From NCBI GenBank assembly GCA_009792885.1, contig WMCF01000035.1, positions 3,271,917-3,335,916 on the forward strand: a stretch of 64,000 bases of DNA, in the 5' to 3' direction. This document shows, in pieces, positions 37,930 to 49,559 of this stretch. Made by a program: the position numbers and the translations under genes. Source of the DNA: Eremophila alpestris peregrina (Eukaryota; Chordata; Aves; Passeriformes; Alaudidae). The notes beneath the pieces were generated by a model, which searched no databases, was not told the origin of the DNA, and was given only the letters and a program-made list of their open reading frames with translations. Each line of letters opens with the position of its first letter. Positions within the stretch are counted from its first letter, which is position 1.

Positions 37930-38420
37930 CCTTAAGGAGTTTATGTGAGATCTTTAGTGCAGCCGCTGATTTTTGCAGAGTCTAACAATGTCTCCTGTGG
38001 CAGCTTTCTATCTCTCCAGAACAGCTGGAGCAGCTATTCCTAGAATCCTCTGAGTGAAGTCCATATTTCAAATAACTGAAAGAGGATCATATAACAGCAC
38101 TCTCGGTGGGATGGCAGCCATTATCTCCTCTGGAGCATGCCTGCTGTAGAGAGAGCAGGCATCTCAAAACAACACATCTGCAGTTCTGTCAGCTGTTGGG
38201 GAGATGTTTGCACGCACAGGGAAGGAACAGCTCTCCTTCCCTCTCAAAACTACCCTCTCTTCTTTCTCCTCTGTGCAAAATCTGACTGCTTGATAAAAGC
38301 AGGCTTGTCTTAGAGGCTGGCTAATGAAAGTGCTTGCAACAATTTGGAGCCAATCTGTCCATGAAGATCGCACAGGCGGGTCCATGACAGTCGGCTTTGC
38401 AACAAAGCATGCAAATGTGT
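37930..38420. promoter_or_regulatory. Candidate conserved non-coding element with hairpin
   Basis: This block has a more even base composition than its flanks and contains E-box-like CAGCTG sites at 38023 and 38199 together with GATA and CCATTA words. It also holds a bulged hairpin at 38133-38165: ATGCCTGCT pairs with AGCAGGCAT across an eight-base loop, with GAG/CTC extending the stem. No long open frame supports coding. Conservation is an impression from sequence texture; no alignment was possible. Confidence 0.25.
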
Positions 38421-38746
38421 GCTTAACTCTCAGGGACCTTAGTGGGACTTAAGCACATATTTGATAAGATTAAGTGCTATACTGGGCTGGGATGACTTAA
38501 GCGTGCAGCAGCCTGAATACATGATATGAACAAAACAGGGGGAGAGGAAATGAGAGGCGAGTCCTTCTCTCTTCCCATTACATCTGGGTGTAGGTTGTTC
38601 ACTATGAACTGATAGAAGGAGAGATGGGAAGTTGTGGGTCCTGTAAAGCAAATCTTTCACCCTGCACGCCGTTAGAAGGTATCATAGCGAGCAAGCAGAA
38701 GTGGAAGCTAATGTTCTTTCTCATAAAAATGTCCTGCTTTTAGTTA

Positions 38747-38780
38747 ACAAGACACAAGACAAGTAAGACACAAGTAAGTT
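38747..38780 (+). repeat. Short imperfect tandem repeat (ACAAG/GTAAG units)
   Basis: The segment alternates GACACAAGACAAGTAAGACA and ACAAGTAAG words, about two imperfect copies of a 14-16 base unit. This looks like minor slippage with no further significance visible. Confidence 0.6.
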
Positions 38781-40194
38781 ACAGCAATTCCTTTGGCTGC
38801 TGTCAGTAATGGTAAGCTCAGTGTTTTTGACTAGTACTACAGTGCTACACAGCAGGGAGGTTGTAAGAAAAATAAGCAGTTTGATGTCTGCAAAGCAACA
38901 TAACTAGGGTAACTGAAATTAAATTCCCTACACTGAACAGTTTCTTGCATTCCAGCCTGTGAACTGTCTTAACTTCCCGTGTTATGATAACCTCACTAAC
39001 GTGCTATTCTGGGCTGAAGGAAGATGTGCTGTTTGCAAAAGAATAAGCAGATTTGCATTGCCCCCGTGTGCATTCTACTATGGCAGTCTTTTTTCAGCTC
39101 AAGTCTTTTTTGTCAGGCTGGTCTCCAAGACAGGGAACGGAGAGAGACTTTCTGTGCCTTTCAATTCTGCAACAGCAGAGAAGCTTTTCGTAGGGGAGCA
39201 CATTTCAGTTATATGCTAAAAATAAATGAGTCGCTAAAATATTTCCTCAAGAATTATTAAAATTAAATTAATTACTTTTGGATTAATAGTTCAGCATTGT
39301 AGACATATGACAATCAAGGAATTAAATTTCTCAGACCCATTTGAAACAAAAGTTTAGAAGGAAAAGACAGGGCAGAGGCCACATTGTATTGTTAGGGTCT
39401 AGGGACAGATCTACAACCCAAGGGGAAATCAGGAAGCAACGTAAGAGAATCCACAGCAAAATTCTGTGGGTCCAGGCTTGCCTTATATCTGGTTTCTTAG
39501 AAAGCATCTGAAGGCTGATTCATCAAAACTGCTTTTCTCCCTGACACCAGAGACCAAACCAACAGCAAGGGCTCTCTAACAGCTGCAGGAATGGCTCAGA
39601 GACAAACAGGTGTTTGTCCCTCTCCACCTTTAGGACTCCTTATAAAGAAATACTGTGCTTTCTGGGATAAGATAGAGGGCACAGGTGTCTCTAAGATGTG
39701 ACAGTGTGGAAGGGTGAAGGGGAGCTGGCATTTAGGGATTCATAATGGCTGCAAAGACCATCATCCCCAGGAGCAAGGGATTGTTACTTTCTCTTGCTTT
39801 GACTCCTCATCAAGGCAAGCTGAAGCTGGGCTCTGGGTTGCTGTTGTTTTCATTTGCACTGATGTGTCCTTTCAGATGTTACAGGTCAGCTTTACTGTCT
39901 GTCACCTCTTGTGTCTTGGTGGCGTAGCATGGAGGTTTGCTTGTCTTTGGGCTTATCTGATTACAGCTAAATAACTAGAACTGTTCTTGCAAATTCTGAG
40001 AGAAGGAAAAGAAGAATTTTGGGCAGTGTTCCCAGGTCTTCTCTGAACTTTGCCATTGGAGCTTTTCTGACTGAGAATTTCACTGTTCTAGTTCAGTGTT
40101 TCAAGACATGTGAGCGGTAGGAAGGATATGTTTTGTAAGGTGTAATTATCTCTTTTTAGCAGTGAGCTCTTCAATGTTGCTTTGATTGTGATAC
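38781..40194. other. Unique sequence, no gene recognised
   Basis: Open frames at 38959-39260 and 39714-39974 overlap in two frames each and lack recognisable domains. No transposon ends were seen. Confidence 0.5.
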
Positions 40195-40520
40195 CTCCAC
40201 ATCACCTGATTAAATCAAAGCCAGGTTAGAGCATTAGTATTAAGGACGTAAATTAATTGTAATTACATCAGAGCCAGCCAAATTAGCGAGTCATCAGTAA
40301 TATAAGCAATGCTAAATGGCATCTAATTCTGTATAATAATTAATTGGGTTCTTCCACTAAATAAGACCCGACACATTGGTCCTTTATCAATCCGCTAAAG
40401 GCTGGTTAGCCTTGGGCACTTTTGACATGAAACAATTACAAAGGTTCTGAGAAACCAACGTGTTTGTCCCTGTTTTCATTTTAAGCTTTGACACTCTGCA
40501 TTTACATGCTTCTAGTAGTT
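40195..40520. promoter_or_regulatory. Candidate homeodomain-type enhancer
   Basis: About 325 bp are dense in homeodomain core words: TAATTG, TAATTA (twice), ATTAAT and GTAATTAC. They are mixed with a POU/AP-1-like GAGTCATCA, CCGCTAAAG and AACAATTACAAAGG, a SOX/TCF-like word. Composition is even and stop codons occur in all frames. This texture is typical of vertebrate developmental enhancers. The element ends just before an old CR1 copy. Conservation could not be tested, so the call is inference from motif density. Confidence 0.35.
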
Positions 40521-40639
40521 TATTAATTAGGTCCTTAAACTCTTGGATTACTCTTATTTGCTGTACCTGTCATCCTGGACAGCTCATTGCTAAAATTCTG
40601 CTGCCCACAGAGCTTGGAAAGAAAGAATTTAACAAGCTG

Positions 40640-41040
40640 CAAAGGGCAACCAGAAAATGTCCAGCGGTGGTCATTTGACCAGAATGAGCATTCAGAGGAC
40701 TGCTGGCTTCTGATGTAATATCAAAGCTGGGTAAAGAAAGATGAAAAGGAAACTTTTCCTAGGTAGGTAACCACAAAAAAATGCTTTAGAGAGATACAGT
40801 CCAAGGAATTCAAAAATAGTCTGGGTAACAAACAATCTCACCCTCTTCTCGTCCTCATGACAGGGAGTTGTGTTAAAATTAGAATAAAACCTGACAGGGA
40901 AGTGGTGGGATCACCAATATGTAGTCTTCTGAAACCAGTCTAGAAAATAAACAATAGCTGACATCCTGTAGAGTACAGTCTTAAATTTACAGGTAGCTGG
41001 ACTAGCAGATCAATAGGTCTTTTTCATTTCTAACGGCAGC
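40640..41040 (+). mobile_element. Old CR1 LINE 3' end
   Basis: Several blocks follow the CR1 3' region in order. They are GCAAAGGGCAACCAGAAAATG near 40638, CAGGGAAGTGGTGGGATCACC near 40898, CAGTCTAGAAAATAAACAAT near 40937, TAGCTGACATCC near 40957, and GCTGGACTAGCAGATCAATA then GGTCTTTTTCATTTCTAAC up to about 41035. Family copies read '...gggaggtggtggaatcaccatcc...gtctagacaaa.ccatggctgac...ggttggactagatgacct..aggtcccttccaacct'. Divergence is high, so the copy is old. The 5' limit is uncertain and the terminal octamer repeat is lost. Confidence 0.7.
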
Positions 41041-43035
41041 AGCTCTGTTCCACATGTATTCTAGAGATGCTGCTGTTGGCTTCTTACTACTGAAAGTGAT
41101 TTGTTTCTTGTTTGTGACAGAGGAAATGCACTGCTTTTCTCTCAGAACTGTATGGTTGCCCTCCTGCTGCTCAAAATGTTTTCCAATTACAGATCCTGCA
41201 CAAAGGAAAACATATTAGCTGTTCTGAGACCTTCAGTGGAGTCTGACTAACCTTTGTGCAGGGCAGGACTTCAAAGGAAGCAAAGCAAACCCCAAACCAC
41301 CTTTGTGTTCTCTGGGTCTGTTGATTTGCCAATAAGCAGCTTGGCACTGCTCCTGACAGTCACAGAGTACTGCAACAGTGTTTACTCTAATTCTGGGTGC
41401 TATTCTAATGTAAATATTACATACCACATATCTTTCTAATTATTTTCTAATTATATCACAGAGAAGTTCAATTCATGTGCTGTATTTTGGATTGCAACTT
41501 TTGCTATCAGTAGCACATTCAGTATTGGTATTCTAGAAATCAGTTTTGGATCTTTGAGCTAGAACTTCATCCTTCTTGGGTGGTTTTGCTCAGAAGTTTA
41601 AAGGAACAGTCAAATCTGAGGCATAGAATTGTTACCTGTTCAGTTTTTCACTCTCCATTTACAAACCACTTACAAATACAGCAAGAGCTGTACAAATCCA
41701 GGTTTGCACACTGATTACTTGCTCGGAACAATGCATCATTTTTCATTATGACCGTATCTGAGTTTGGAGGCAGCCAGTGCCATGGTGTCACAGGGTGAAC
41801 TCAGAACTCTGGAATGAGCTTCCTGTCCCACTGCTGTCTTTGTGGATGTGGTGATGCTCACAGTTCCTTACCCTTGCTCACAGAATTGTTTATCTCTGCC
41901 AGAGGTGATGCTTGAAAGGAAACTACACCAATAATGCAGAGATTCGAGTAAATTAGAAGGAGGAGGATCTATAATCACCTAGCATGTAGGGAACAGTGTC
42001 TGTGGGTTACATTTAGAGGGTGTGTTGATACTTCTGAGAGCAACACACTGAGCAGATTTGTGACAAATGCTGGGGATGCAGCACATTCTTCCATCAGTTC
42101 TGCAAAAGCATAGCTTTTCGACAGTCATTTTACAGAAAAGGGAGTGGTTAAAATCATTGTCTTTAACCTACAGCTTGCTTTTGGCTATCAGTCACTTGAG
42201 GTGAGTTTATCCTTTGTGTCTGCAGTGGAGCAGATTTGGGTGCACTCAGGCATTCTTTTATTCCAGTTAAGCAGCAAAAGAAAGGGAAAAATATTTAAAC
42301 TGAGGAGAAATCAGGACAGCAAATTCAGCTTCAGGAAGCACACTTGCATGTGCCCTTATGTGCATTTTTGAATGAGGTGCTCTGTCAAGAGGCTTAACAC
42401 AGTGTGCAAAGTTAACTGTCCATGTGATTGTATGGGTCGGGGACTTTGTGTTTTGCAGATGTTAAAACTAAAGGCCAATATGCTTCTGCATGGCTCCTTA
42501 TTATCATATGTGTGTCTAAGAGCACCAGCTCTTAAGATAAAAATAGTGCCACTGACTTTTAATGTTAAGCTGACTATCACTATATCTGCTGATTTTCCAC
42601 AGAACTTTACCTTGCCTTTCAAAATAATTAAGATTTCATGGGAAAAGTAATTAAAATTTTAAAAAATTCCTGTAATAATTTCTCTCTTGTCAAGCATTTG
42701 ACATTATTTATTCAATATCTGTATTTAAAGCTAAAATTAGACTGATTTTATTTTAAAATATTTCTGATGCATTTTATTATTTTGGGTTGATTGTTGGGTT
42801 TTTTAATATGGGTCAGTGTTGTTGTGGTTTTTATAGAATATTCCCTACAGGAAAGACCTCCTCCCATTCACTTATAGCAAAACAGGGAACCTTCATAATG
42901 CATTTGCCTAATTGTCTGATATTCTGACTTCAGAAGAAGTGGTAGCCAGGGTGAGACCTGCTCCTATTTGTTCTCCACAATTTGCTGCAAGGACTGCTCG
43001 CTTCTGAATTCACCTAAGAGTAACCTACTTAAAAA
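41041..43035. other. Unique sequence, no gene recognised
   Basis: Short open frames only (under 95 codons), including a sense/antisense pair at 42356-42650 with no domain. No repeat was recognised. Confidence 0.5.
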
Positions 43036-43260
43036 ACTGCCAGTACTAGTTCTGCATGAAGTAGAGCCAATGTCATGGGATTCTTATAAATAAAATCCGG
43101 TGACATTCATAGCCCTGTAATCAATTACTTGGCCACTTGGCCAAAGATCTGCTGTAGTGTAAATGTTTATACACCCTGAGTGCCTCAAGGCCTGCATAAT
43201 CATTTGGCATACACCATTTGGTCCACAAGTGTAGCGTGGCCTTGCTTACAAAACATGCTC
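43036..43260. promoter_or_regulatory. Candidate conserved non-coding element with NF1-like palindrome
   Basis: The block contains TTGGCCACTTGGCCAA (43129-43144). This is a TTGGC...GCCAA arrangement like a nuclear factor I site but with six spacer bases in place of the usual five. Nearby are TAATCAATTAC, CCAATGTCATGGG, and CATAATCATTTGG. The even, low-repeat texture resembles a regulatory element. No coding frame crosses it. No conservation test was possible. Confidence 0.25.
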
Positions 43261-45850
43261 AGGATGGCAATTGGTAGCAGGACACTGCAGTGTTCATGGC
43301 TAGAAAACAGGAAATTTAGTCCTGGTATGGCAGAATAGGTGGCTGATCTGAGACTCTTTTAACTAGAATGTTTTCTACTGAAATTAATGTTCCTATGGGA
43401 AGATATGGATAAATAGATGGGGAAATAAATGCAAACAGACTCCTCTGCACTAGGAAGTATGTTTTTGTGCATTTTATAAAAAAAAAAATCTTAAAAGGTT
43501 GATTATATTATATTAAATCCTGAATGCCTTGTTTTAAAAGATGAGGTATTTTAGCATACCTGTTCAGGAAATGCAGTAAGAGACAAAAAGGTTCAGCTGT
43601 GCTGTGGAGCAGCAGAGTGAGAAGAAAGTAAAAAAAAAATAAATTCAATAGAGATGATTCTGCATCCAAGTCAGATTTGTTAGGGCTCCTTTGGTTTGCT
43701 ATCTGCTTTTTATTCCAGTGTTATGCTGCCATGGATGCTGTCTTACAACTACTTGCAAAATGAAGGAAAGGTTTGTTGTATTGAAACTAATTCTGTGTGG
43801 CAAGTCCTCAAAATTTTCTGTCACATAAAGCTCAAAAATTGAAAGCAATTACTTTTTAAAACTCTTGCGTTTTAGAACTCACCTCTTGGTATTTTGTTAC
43901 TTAACTAATATCTATTGACATGGAGGGCTACCATTATTGCTGTCAAAAGAAGCAGCCCAAAAAAGATATCTGCTAGAAAATAAATGTACAAAACATACAG
44001 TTTTCCTTGCCTAATATGGATTTGGAAAGATTAAAATCTAAATTACTTCTCTGGGGACAAATGAGTAAGGTAGCCACAGATAGCTTGATCAGAAAAGCTT
44101 ACGCAGTGAGAAACTATTCTTGCTGAAACCATTTGCGAAATCCTTATTAATGTTTCTGGCTCTGGTCTGACAAAGCCAAACCAGAGCTGGGTTCCTGTGT
44201 TCTGGTCAGTCAGTAGTGTCAGTGCAGCTGAGTCTGTAACATGGTATTCCTTGCAGCTGGTGCAGTGCACACTCAAGCTTAGTGCTGCTTAGGAAGGGTT
44301 GCTTAGGGTGAGATGTCTGTACCAGGCATGATCCCTTACATCTGACAAACTTCCACGGTTTATAGGTGAGGTCTTATACTTTCCATAAATTGGCTTAAGA
44401 GAGCAGGTCAAATCTTACTGTGTCAGATTCAGAAGAAAGTAAAGGTCTCAAAACAATTTGTTTTGTACAGATGAAAATTGGAAATTCTATCACATTATTG
44501 ACTTATCTGTGTCGCCTTGGGAATGCTTTGCCTTCAGCTGGGATTTTTATGCAATTCAGCTATTGATCTTTGTAGAAAGCAGACATGTATATGCTTACAT
44601 CCTTTAAAAACAACACCTAGAACCTCTAAAAACCTGTTCTCCAGAATGCCAAGGTAGCTTTGGTAAAGCAGATTCCTGGAGTTTGCAGCACATGACACCT
44701 TCTGCTTTACCTTTGCCAAGCACATTATTCCTCCATTGGTACTTTCTTTTTGTACTGTCCATGAGCACTGTGGTTTGATTGTGAAAAATTTCGCTGTAGG
44801 GGAAAAGAACACTTGCTTGTCATTAGTTGAAGAACCTGAAGAAATCATCTATGACTTAATAATGATTCTACAAATAATGTAAAACAACTTCAGCTGGTAA
44901 GAAAAAGTACAATATATGTCCAGGTTTCATGATAATTCCAATATAAAAAAGTAGAGCATCAAAGCTTGAGGTTACTGTGGTTCAGTGTATTTTATTCCAG
45001 CATTAAATACCTATCCTCTTGGCAGTAGAAGCCTGTTTTTTGACATCAAACTGTGCCCAGACTAGCACAAACAACAAGTACTGGGAGGAATAACAGTAGT
45101 ATCTTCTGATTCAACCTTAGGAGGCCTGGGCAAATTGCCACAGATTACATTTTAGCAATTCAGGTGATAAAAATAATGTTTTTTCAGGTCTGCTGTTTCT
45201 GAACTTTAGCAGTTATTGTCCTGCTCTTAACAGTGAAATGGAAAAAGCTTGTTATTCTAACACTTTCATTTCAGATGCCTTTCTTTTCATTGCCATGGAA
45301 ATTATAGCTATGAGCAGTACCATTGGGAAAAAAAAAAAAAAGGTAATGCATATTTCTGAGTTTCAAATGGCCCTTAAATTATACTAATTCAAGAAATTTC
45401 TTTTCCTCCTTCAACACACATTTTTATTATATATGCAAAAAGAGAGACTATGTTAATATAAATAATTACCTATGCTTGGTTAACACTCCCTTACACTTAT
45501 CCTTATGTTGAATCATTGTCCATATGGCTGTCTTAAAATGTTTTGCAATCCTAAGTACACTTCATATCACCTCAGACGTTTAGGACACTCTTTATAGACG
45601 CTCAGTTGAAGTGACTTGTTCTAGCCATTAAAATCTTTACTTCATGGCAATTTTATTTCACAAGTCAGTATATATGTGAAAACTTTAAATTCTAAGTTTT
45701 CCAAATAAACTAAAGAAGTTGTACTTAACAGCTGTGGTGTTGGAAGGGATGAATCATGGTGTGCAGACACTGAATTGCTGAAGTTTTTCCCCTCATTACT
45801 AATGTTCTCATGGGAAAGGCTTGCCTCATGAATATTCAGATATGCCTCGG
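43261..45850. other. Unique sequence, no gene recognised
   Basis: Contains A runs at 43480-43488 and 45328-45341 (14 A). A near X-box (ATTGCCATGGAAAT) lies at 45289-45302. A 104-codon minus frame at 44534-44848 shows no domain. Nothing supports a gene. Confidence 0.5.
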
Positions 45851-46625
45851 AGAATCATAGGCTCATTAGGGTTGGGAAATACCTTTCAGATCCTCAAGTC
45901 CAACCATAAACCTAACCCTTCAAAATCCCCCACTAAAGCATGTCTCTAAGTGCTACATCTACACATCTTGTAAATAACTCTGGGGAGAGTGACTCCACCA
46001 TTTCCCTGGGCAGCCTGTTCCAATTCTTGACAGCCCTTTCAGAATATCCAATCTAAGCCTCCCCAGCACAATGTGAGGCTGGTTTCTCTTTTTCTATCGC
46101 TGTTATGTGGAAGAAGTGACCAATACCCACCTGAGTGCACCCTCCTTTCAGGTAACTGTAGAGAGTCAGATCACCCTGCCAGCCCAACTCACTGCTGCCT
46201 GCAAACTCCATCCCCTCATCCAGATCACAGATACTGATATTAAACAGGGCTGGCACTGATACTGAGCCCTGGTGACCAGCCATGAGCTGGATGTGACTCC
46301 ATTCTCCCCACCCTCTGGGCCCAGCCACACAGGCAGATTTTTACCCAGAGAATAGAGCATCTGTCCAAGCCATGAATAAGCAGCCAGTTTCTTCAGGAGA
46401 AAGCTGTGGGAGAAGGTATCAGAAGCCTTACTTAGGTTCAGGCAGACAGCATCCACAGCTTTTCCCTTGTCCAAAGTCAGTTATTTTGTCACAGAAGGAG
46501 ATCAGGTTGATCAAGAGGGATGTGTCTTTCATGAACTCATGCTGGCTGGGCCTCATCCCGTCGTTGCTGTGTACATGACATGTGATGGGAATCAGGATGA
46601 TTTGCTCCCAAATCCAGAGTGTTCA
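45851..46625 (-). mobile_element. CR1 LINE fragment, internally deleted, reverse-transcriptase part broken
   Basis: Read on the minus strand, this covers part of the CR1 reverse-transcriptase region and the 3' end. The 3' terminus is at 45851 (antisense AGAATCATAG, from the family's terminal octamer). Antisense CR1 blocks run AGTCCAACCATAAACCTAAC, then GGGCAGCCTGTTCCAATTCT, then CTCCTTTCAGGTAACTGTAGAGAG. From about 46172 the sequence jumps to GCCAGCCCAACTCACTGCTG and on through AAGCCATGAATAAGCAGCCA and TCATGCTGGCTGGGCC. In full-length relatives several hundred bases separate these blocks, so an internal deletion joined them. The minus frame 46166-46474 still shows a recognisable LNLSKASDTFSH string. 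The acidic residue expected in catalytic motif A is Asn here, and the frame stops early, so it is inactive. The copy is 5'-truncated near 46625. Confidence 0.9.
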
Positions 46626-47084
46626 GTCAATTTAAACTACCTTTTTTCTTCTTTCTGCACCATGCTAGTTTTGTACATAACTGTGTATAATAACAACATT
46701 TAAAATTGTCCCTGGCAAATTGGGGTTGTAAACAGTGGTAAAAGCTGGGGAGACATGCTGCATATTGGGTCAATCTTTCACTTTCTAGGTGGAGCATCTC
46801 TCCTAAAGGTAGTAGAACCTGGTCCCGTGAGAATCTTTTGTCTCGGCTGGAAAAGGAATTTGAAGTGTTGTCTTTTACTGTGTGCTGCATGCCTCTAACA
46901 AGATGAAATGGGAGAAAGAGGGAATCCTACAAAAAATCCTGTTGATGAATGCATTTTTGTTTCATGAACTATTGAAGTGAATGAGATGGGAGATAAAGCT
47001 TTCAGATTTGGGGAAAGACATTGATGTAGTAAAAGAGTCAGGATAGATTTCAGGAAATTTGCCATCTGTTTCTGCTTCCTTTTG
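46626..47084. other. Unique sequence, no gene recognised
   Basis: Short spacer between the CR1 fragment and a MIR-like relic. Open frames here are continuations of frames antisense to the repeats. Nothing else was recognised. Confidence 0.5.
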
Positions 47085-47160
47085 CTGTAAACTTGGGAAA
47101 GTAACTTCATCTTTATGCCTCTTCTGCTAGTGTGTGAAATGGAGATAACCATTTCTTATG
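47085..47160 (+). mobile_element. MIR-like (CORE) SINE relic
   Basis: The segment TGCTGTAAACTTGGGAAAGT, then AACTTCATCTTTATGCCTCT, then GTGTGAAATGGAGATAACC follows the MIR core in order ('tgtgaccttgggcaagtcacttaa..tctctgtgcctc...tgtaaaatggggataa'). MIR and related CORE-SINEs are ancient amniote elements and are sparse in birds. The match is diverged but colinear over about 75 bp. Confidence 0.6.
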
Positions 47161-49379
47161 TCTGTCTTGCCTGTTTTATGTCTGAATTTACTACGGAAGA
47201 GACACTTATGTTACACATTTTCTGAGGAGAGACTTCAGTAAGATCCTAATCCCATTCAGGCTCTCTGAGTGTCTCTGGTTGTGGCAAAAATAATAAGAAA
47301 TCTCGGAATTTCTACAGGACTACATACTGTGTTTCATAGCTGACTGTGTTGTACTGTTAGCAGGGCAGAAACAGTGTGGTTACATTTGGAGTCTGTGTAA
47401 GAATCCTGACACATCAGGTGCTTAAATTCTTTGCCTTGTGGGATTGGAGACTTTCCACTGTTTATGAAAACTAGATTGAAATGGAGAACTACATCCTATG
47501 TGCATGCACAGAGCATAATTTTGCTTCCCAGCCAGATTTTCCCCAGGTTAGGTACTTTTATGGATCTCCCTGCTTCTCCTTGTGATAAGGTGCGTAGCCA
47601 ACATTAACATTAATGAGAGCTGCATGTGCACTCGAAGAGAGAATACAGGCCTCTGGGCATGTTTAATTGCTATCAGACCAAGACTACTTCTGCATAACAC
47701 AGGGAATGCATAGAACATGTAATGAAACTGAGAGCAAAGGCCTTGCTGAGGAGGGCATGTATAGCGCTCTGTGGGGAAGCTCTGCAGAACTTGGGAAACT
47801 CTGCCAACATGGAGAGAAACATGGATGGCATGCAGGAGGAAATGTCGTATTTGGGGAGCACACGGGCTGTAGTGTGGCTGTAACTGATAGTTTGGATTAC
47901 TTTTGTGGTGTACACTGAAGACATGCTGCTGGGTACGATTAACTGCAGAGGCAAAATGCTGAATTTTTCCTTTAAATCTCTCTTCTTTCCTGCATGAGAC
48001 TTGGACTTGCTGTGTAGTTTCTGACTTTCCGGTGACCTTGCTTTAGGTTGCAGTGAAGAGGAATAAACCAAGTGTGGGCAAGATTAAAAGGCGTATCATT
48101 ATATTTGAGGGAGTGGAAATTGAGTGCTAGGAAAGAGCAGAAGGGTCTAGTGCCTGTGCTCCAGTCCTATCTCTGACTTCCTCTGTAAGTAGTTTGAGTC
48201 ATATTAGATTCTACTACTGAGAATAAAGAAAAAAAATTATATTCTTTTTATCCCAGAAAATACTGAGTAACTTTCTCAAAATAACGACTGAATGGTATAG
48301 CAACAAAAATTCAAGCAGCTCATTGAGTTCAGGTACTGAAGGTGATGGTTTCTCTAGGAATATTAATTTGTCTAAAATATTTTTTTGGATAAATGCCAGG
48401 GCGTTGAACTAAAGAGTTAGGGACAGTTCTTCTGGATGGCTGCGTTGTGGAGCCTGTGTTCTAAGGATGCGTGTGCCCTGAGGGGATTGTGCCATAGCAT
48501 GTTCCTCCTAAAGCCATGTGAAGTTAAGCACTTCTCTAGATCAAAGGATTGAATGTTATAAAGCTGAATGCAGCAAAATTGTTATAATTTGATCTAAAGC
48601 ACGTTAAAGACCTCACTCTCACTGGAAAGGTTGGGCCTTACGTTACAGGTACAAAACTACTCTAACGGTAGCTTATCTACCTATAAAGACAGGGACCTGT
48701 CAGCTGAGTGTTACAGTCCCAGGATACTTCATTGAGGTCTCTGTATAGGTAGGAAGAGGAAGACACAACTGTGGTGTCCCTGCACAGTCACAACTTCCAG
48801 GAACTGAGAGCTGTAAGGCCAATGGATGTTGATACAACTTAGAGAAACCTTTTGAAAGCTGTAACTTATACCATTTATGTTCAATGCACAGTCTATGAAG
48901 TGAAGGAAAATGAAGGCAATTTAGATTCATCCATCCATAAAGCAGGTCACCAAAGAGCTGGTTTAATATGGCACTAGTATGACCATAGTCATGACAAGGT
49001 AATGCTGGGCTGGGATCAAATGAATGGATATAGTTTCATGTAAACAATGGAAGCAGCTTTTAGTGGAATTTCATAAAGAACTACATTGGATCAATGAGCC
49101 AGTTTCTATAGAATTTAATGAAGACTCTATTTAATATTGGGAATGGAAGTCTGCATATGCCTGTAGCTGATTTCTAATTAAAGAATAGAAGGTTCAGCTG
49201 AAGAGTAGTGCTAAGAAACATGCGTTCAAAGAATTAGGAGTAGCCTACCCATTTAGTGATGCATTATTACACTTCTTTCTCTTGGATATCTCTGTAGTTT
49301 TCTGAAGTTAAATATGATACATATGGGAAATAGATTGAAGTACATTAATTGCCTTATTCATCATGTCATTAAAATTATA
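47161..49379. other. Unique sequence, no gene recognised
   Basis: Contains antisense open frames at 47667-47918 (plus) and 47673-48071 (minus), with no domains. A weak second MIR-like hint lies near 48150-48200. No gene was seen. Confidence 0.5.
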
Positions 49380-49559
49380 GGTCTTGCTGCAGACTAGCTG
49401 CAATGTCTTATTGTGTTCCTGGTACACATCATTAATAGAAGCACTCCTGCTAGTGGTATGCAAAATGTACTTTCTAAATAACTGTGCAGTGATTTGGGGC
49501 TCACTTATGCAACATATTGCTACAAACTATTGTAATACCCCTGGCACTCGCTTAAACTC

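Noticed and set aside
46372..46703. Plus-strand open frames of 68 and 78 codons
   Set aside because: They are antisense to the CR1 reverse-transcriptase relic and have no independent support.
48140..48240. Possible third MIR-like relic
   Set aside because: CCAGTCCTATCTCTGACTTC loosely recalls the MIR left half, but the core is absent, so the match is too weak.
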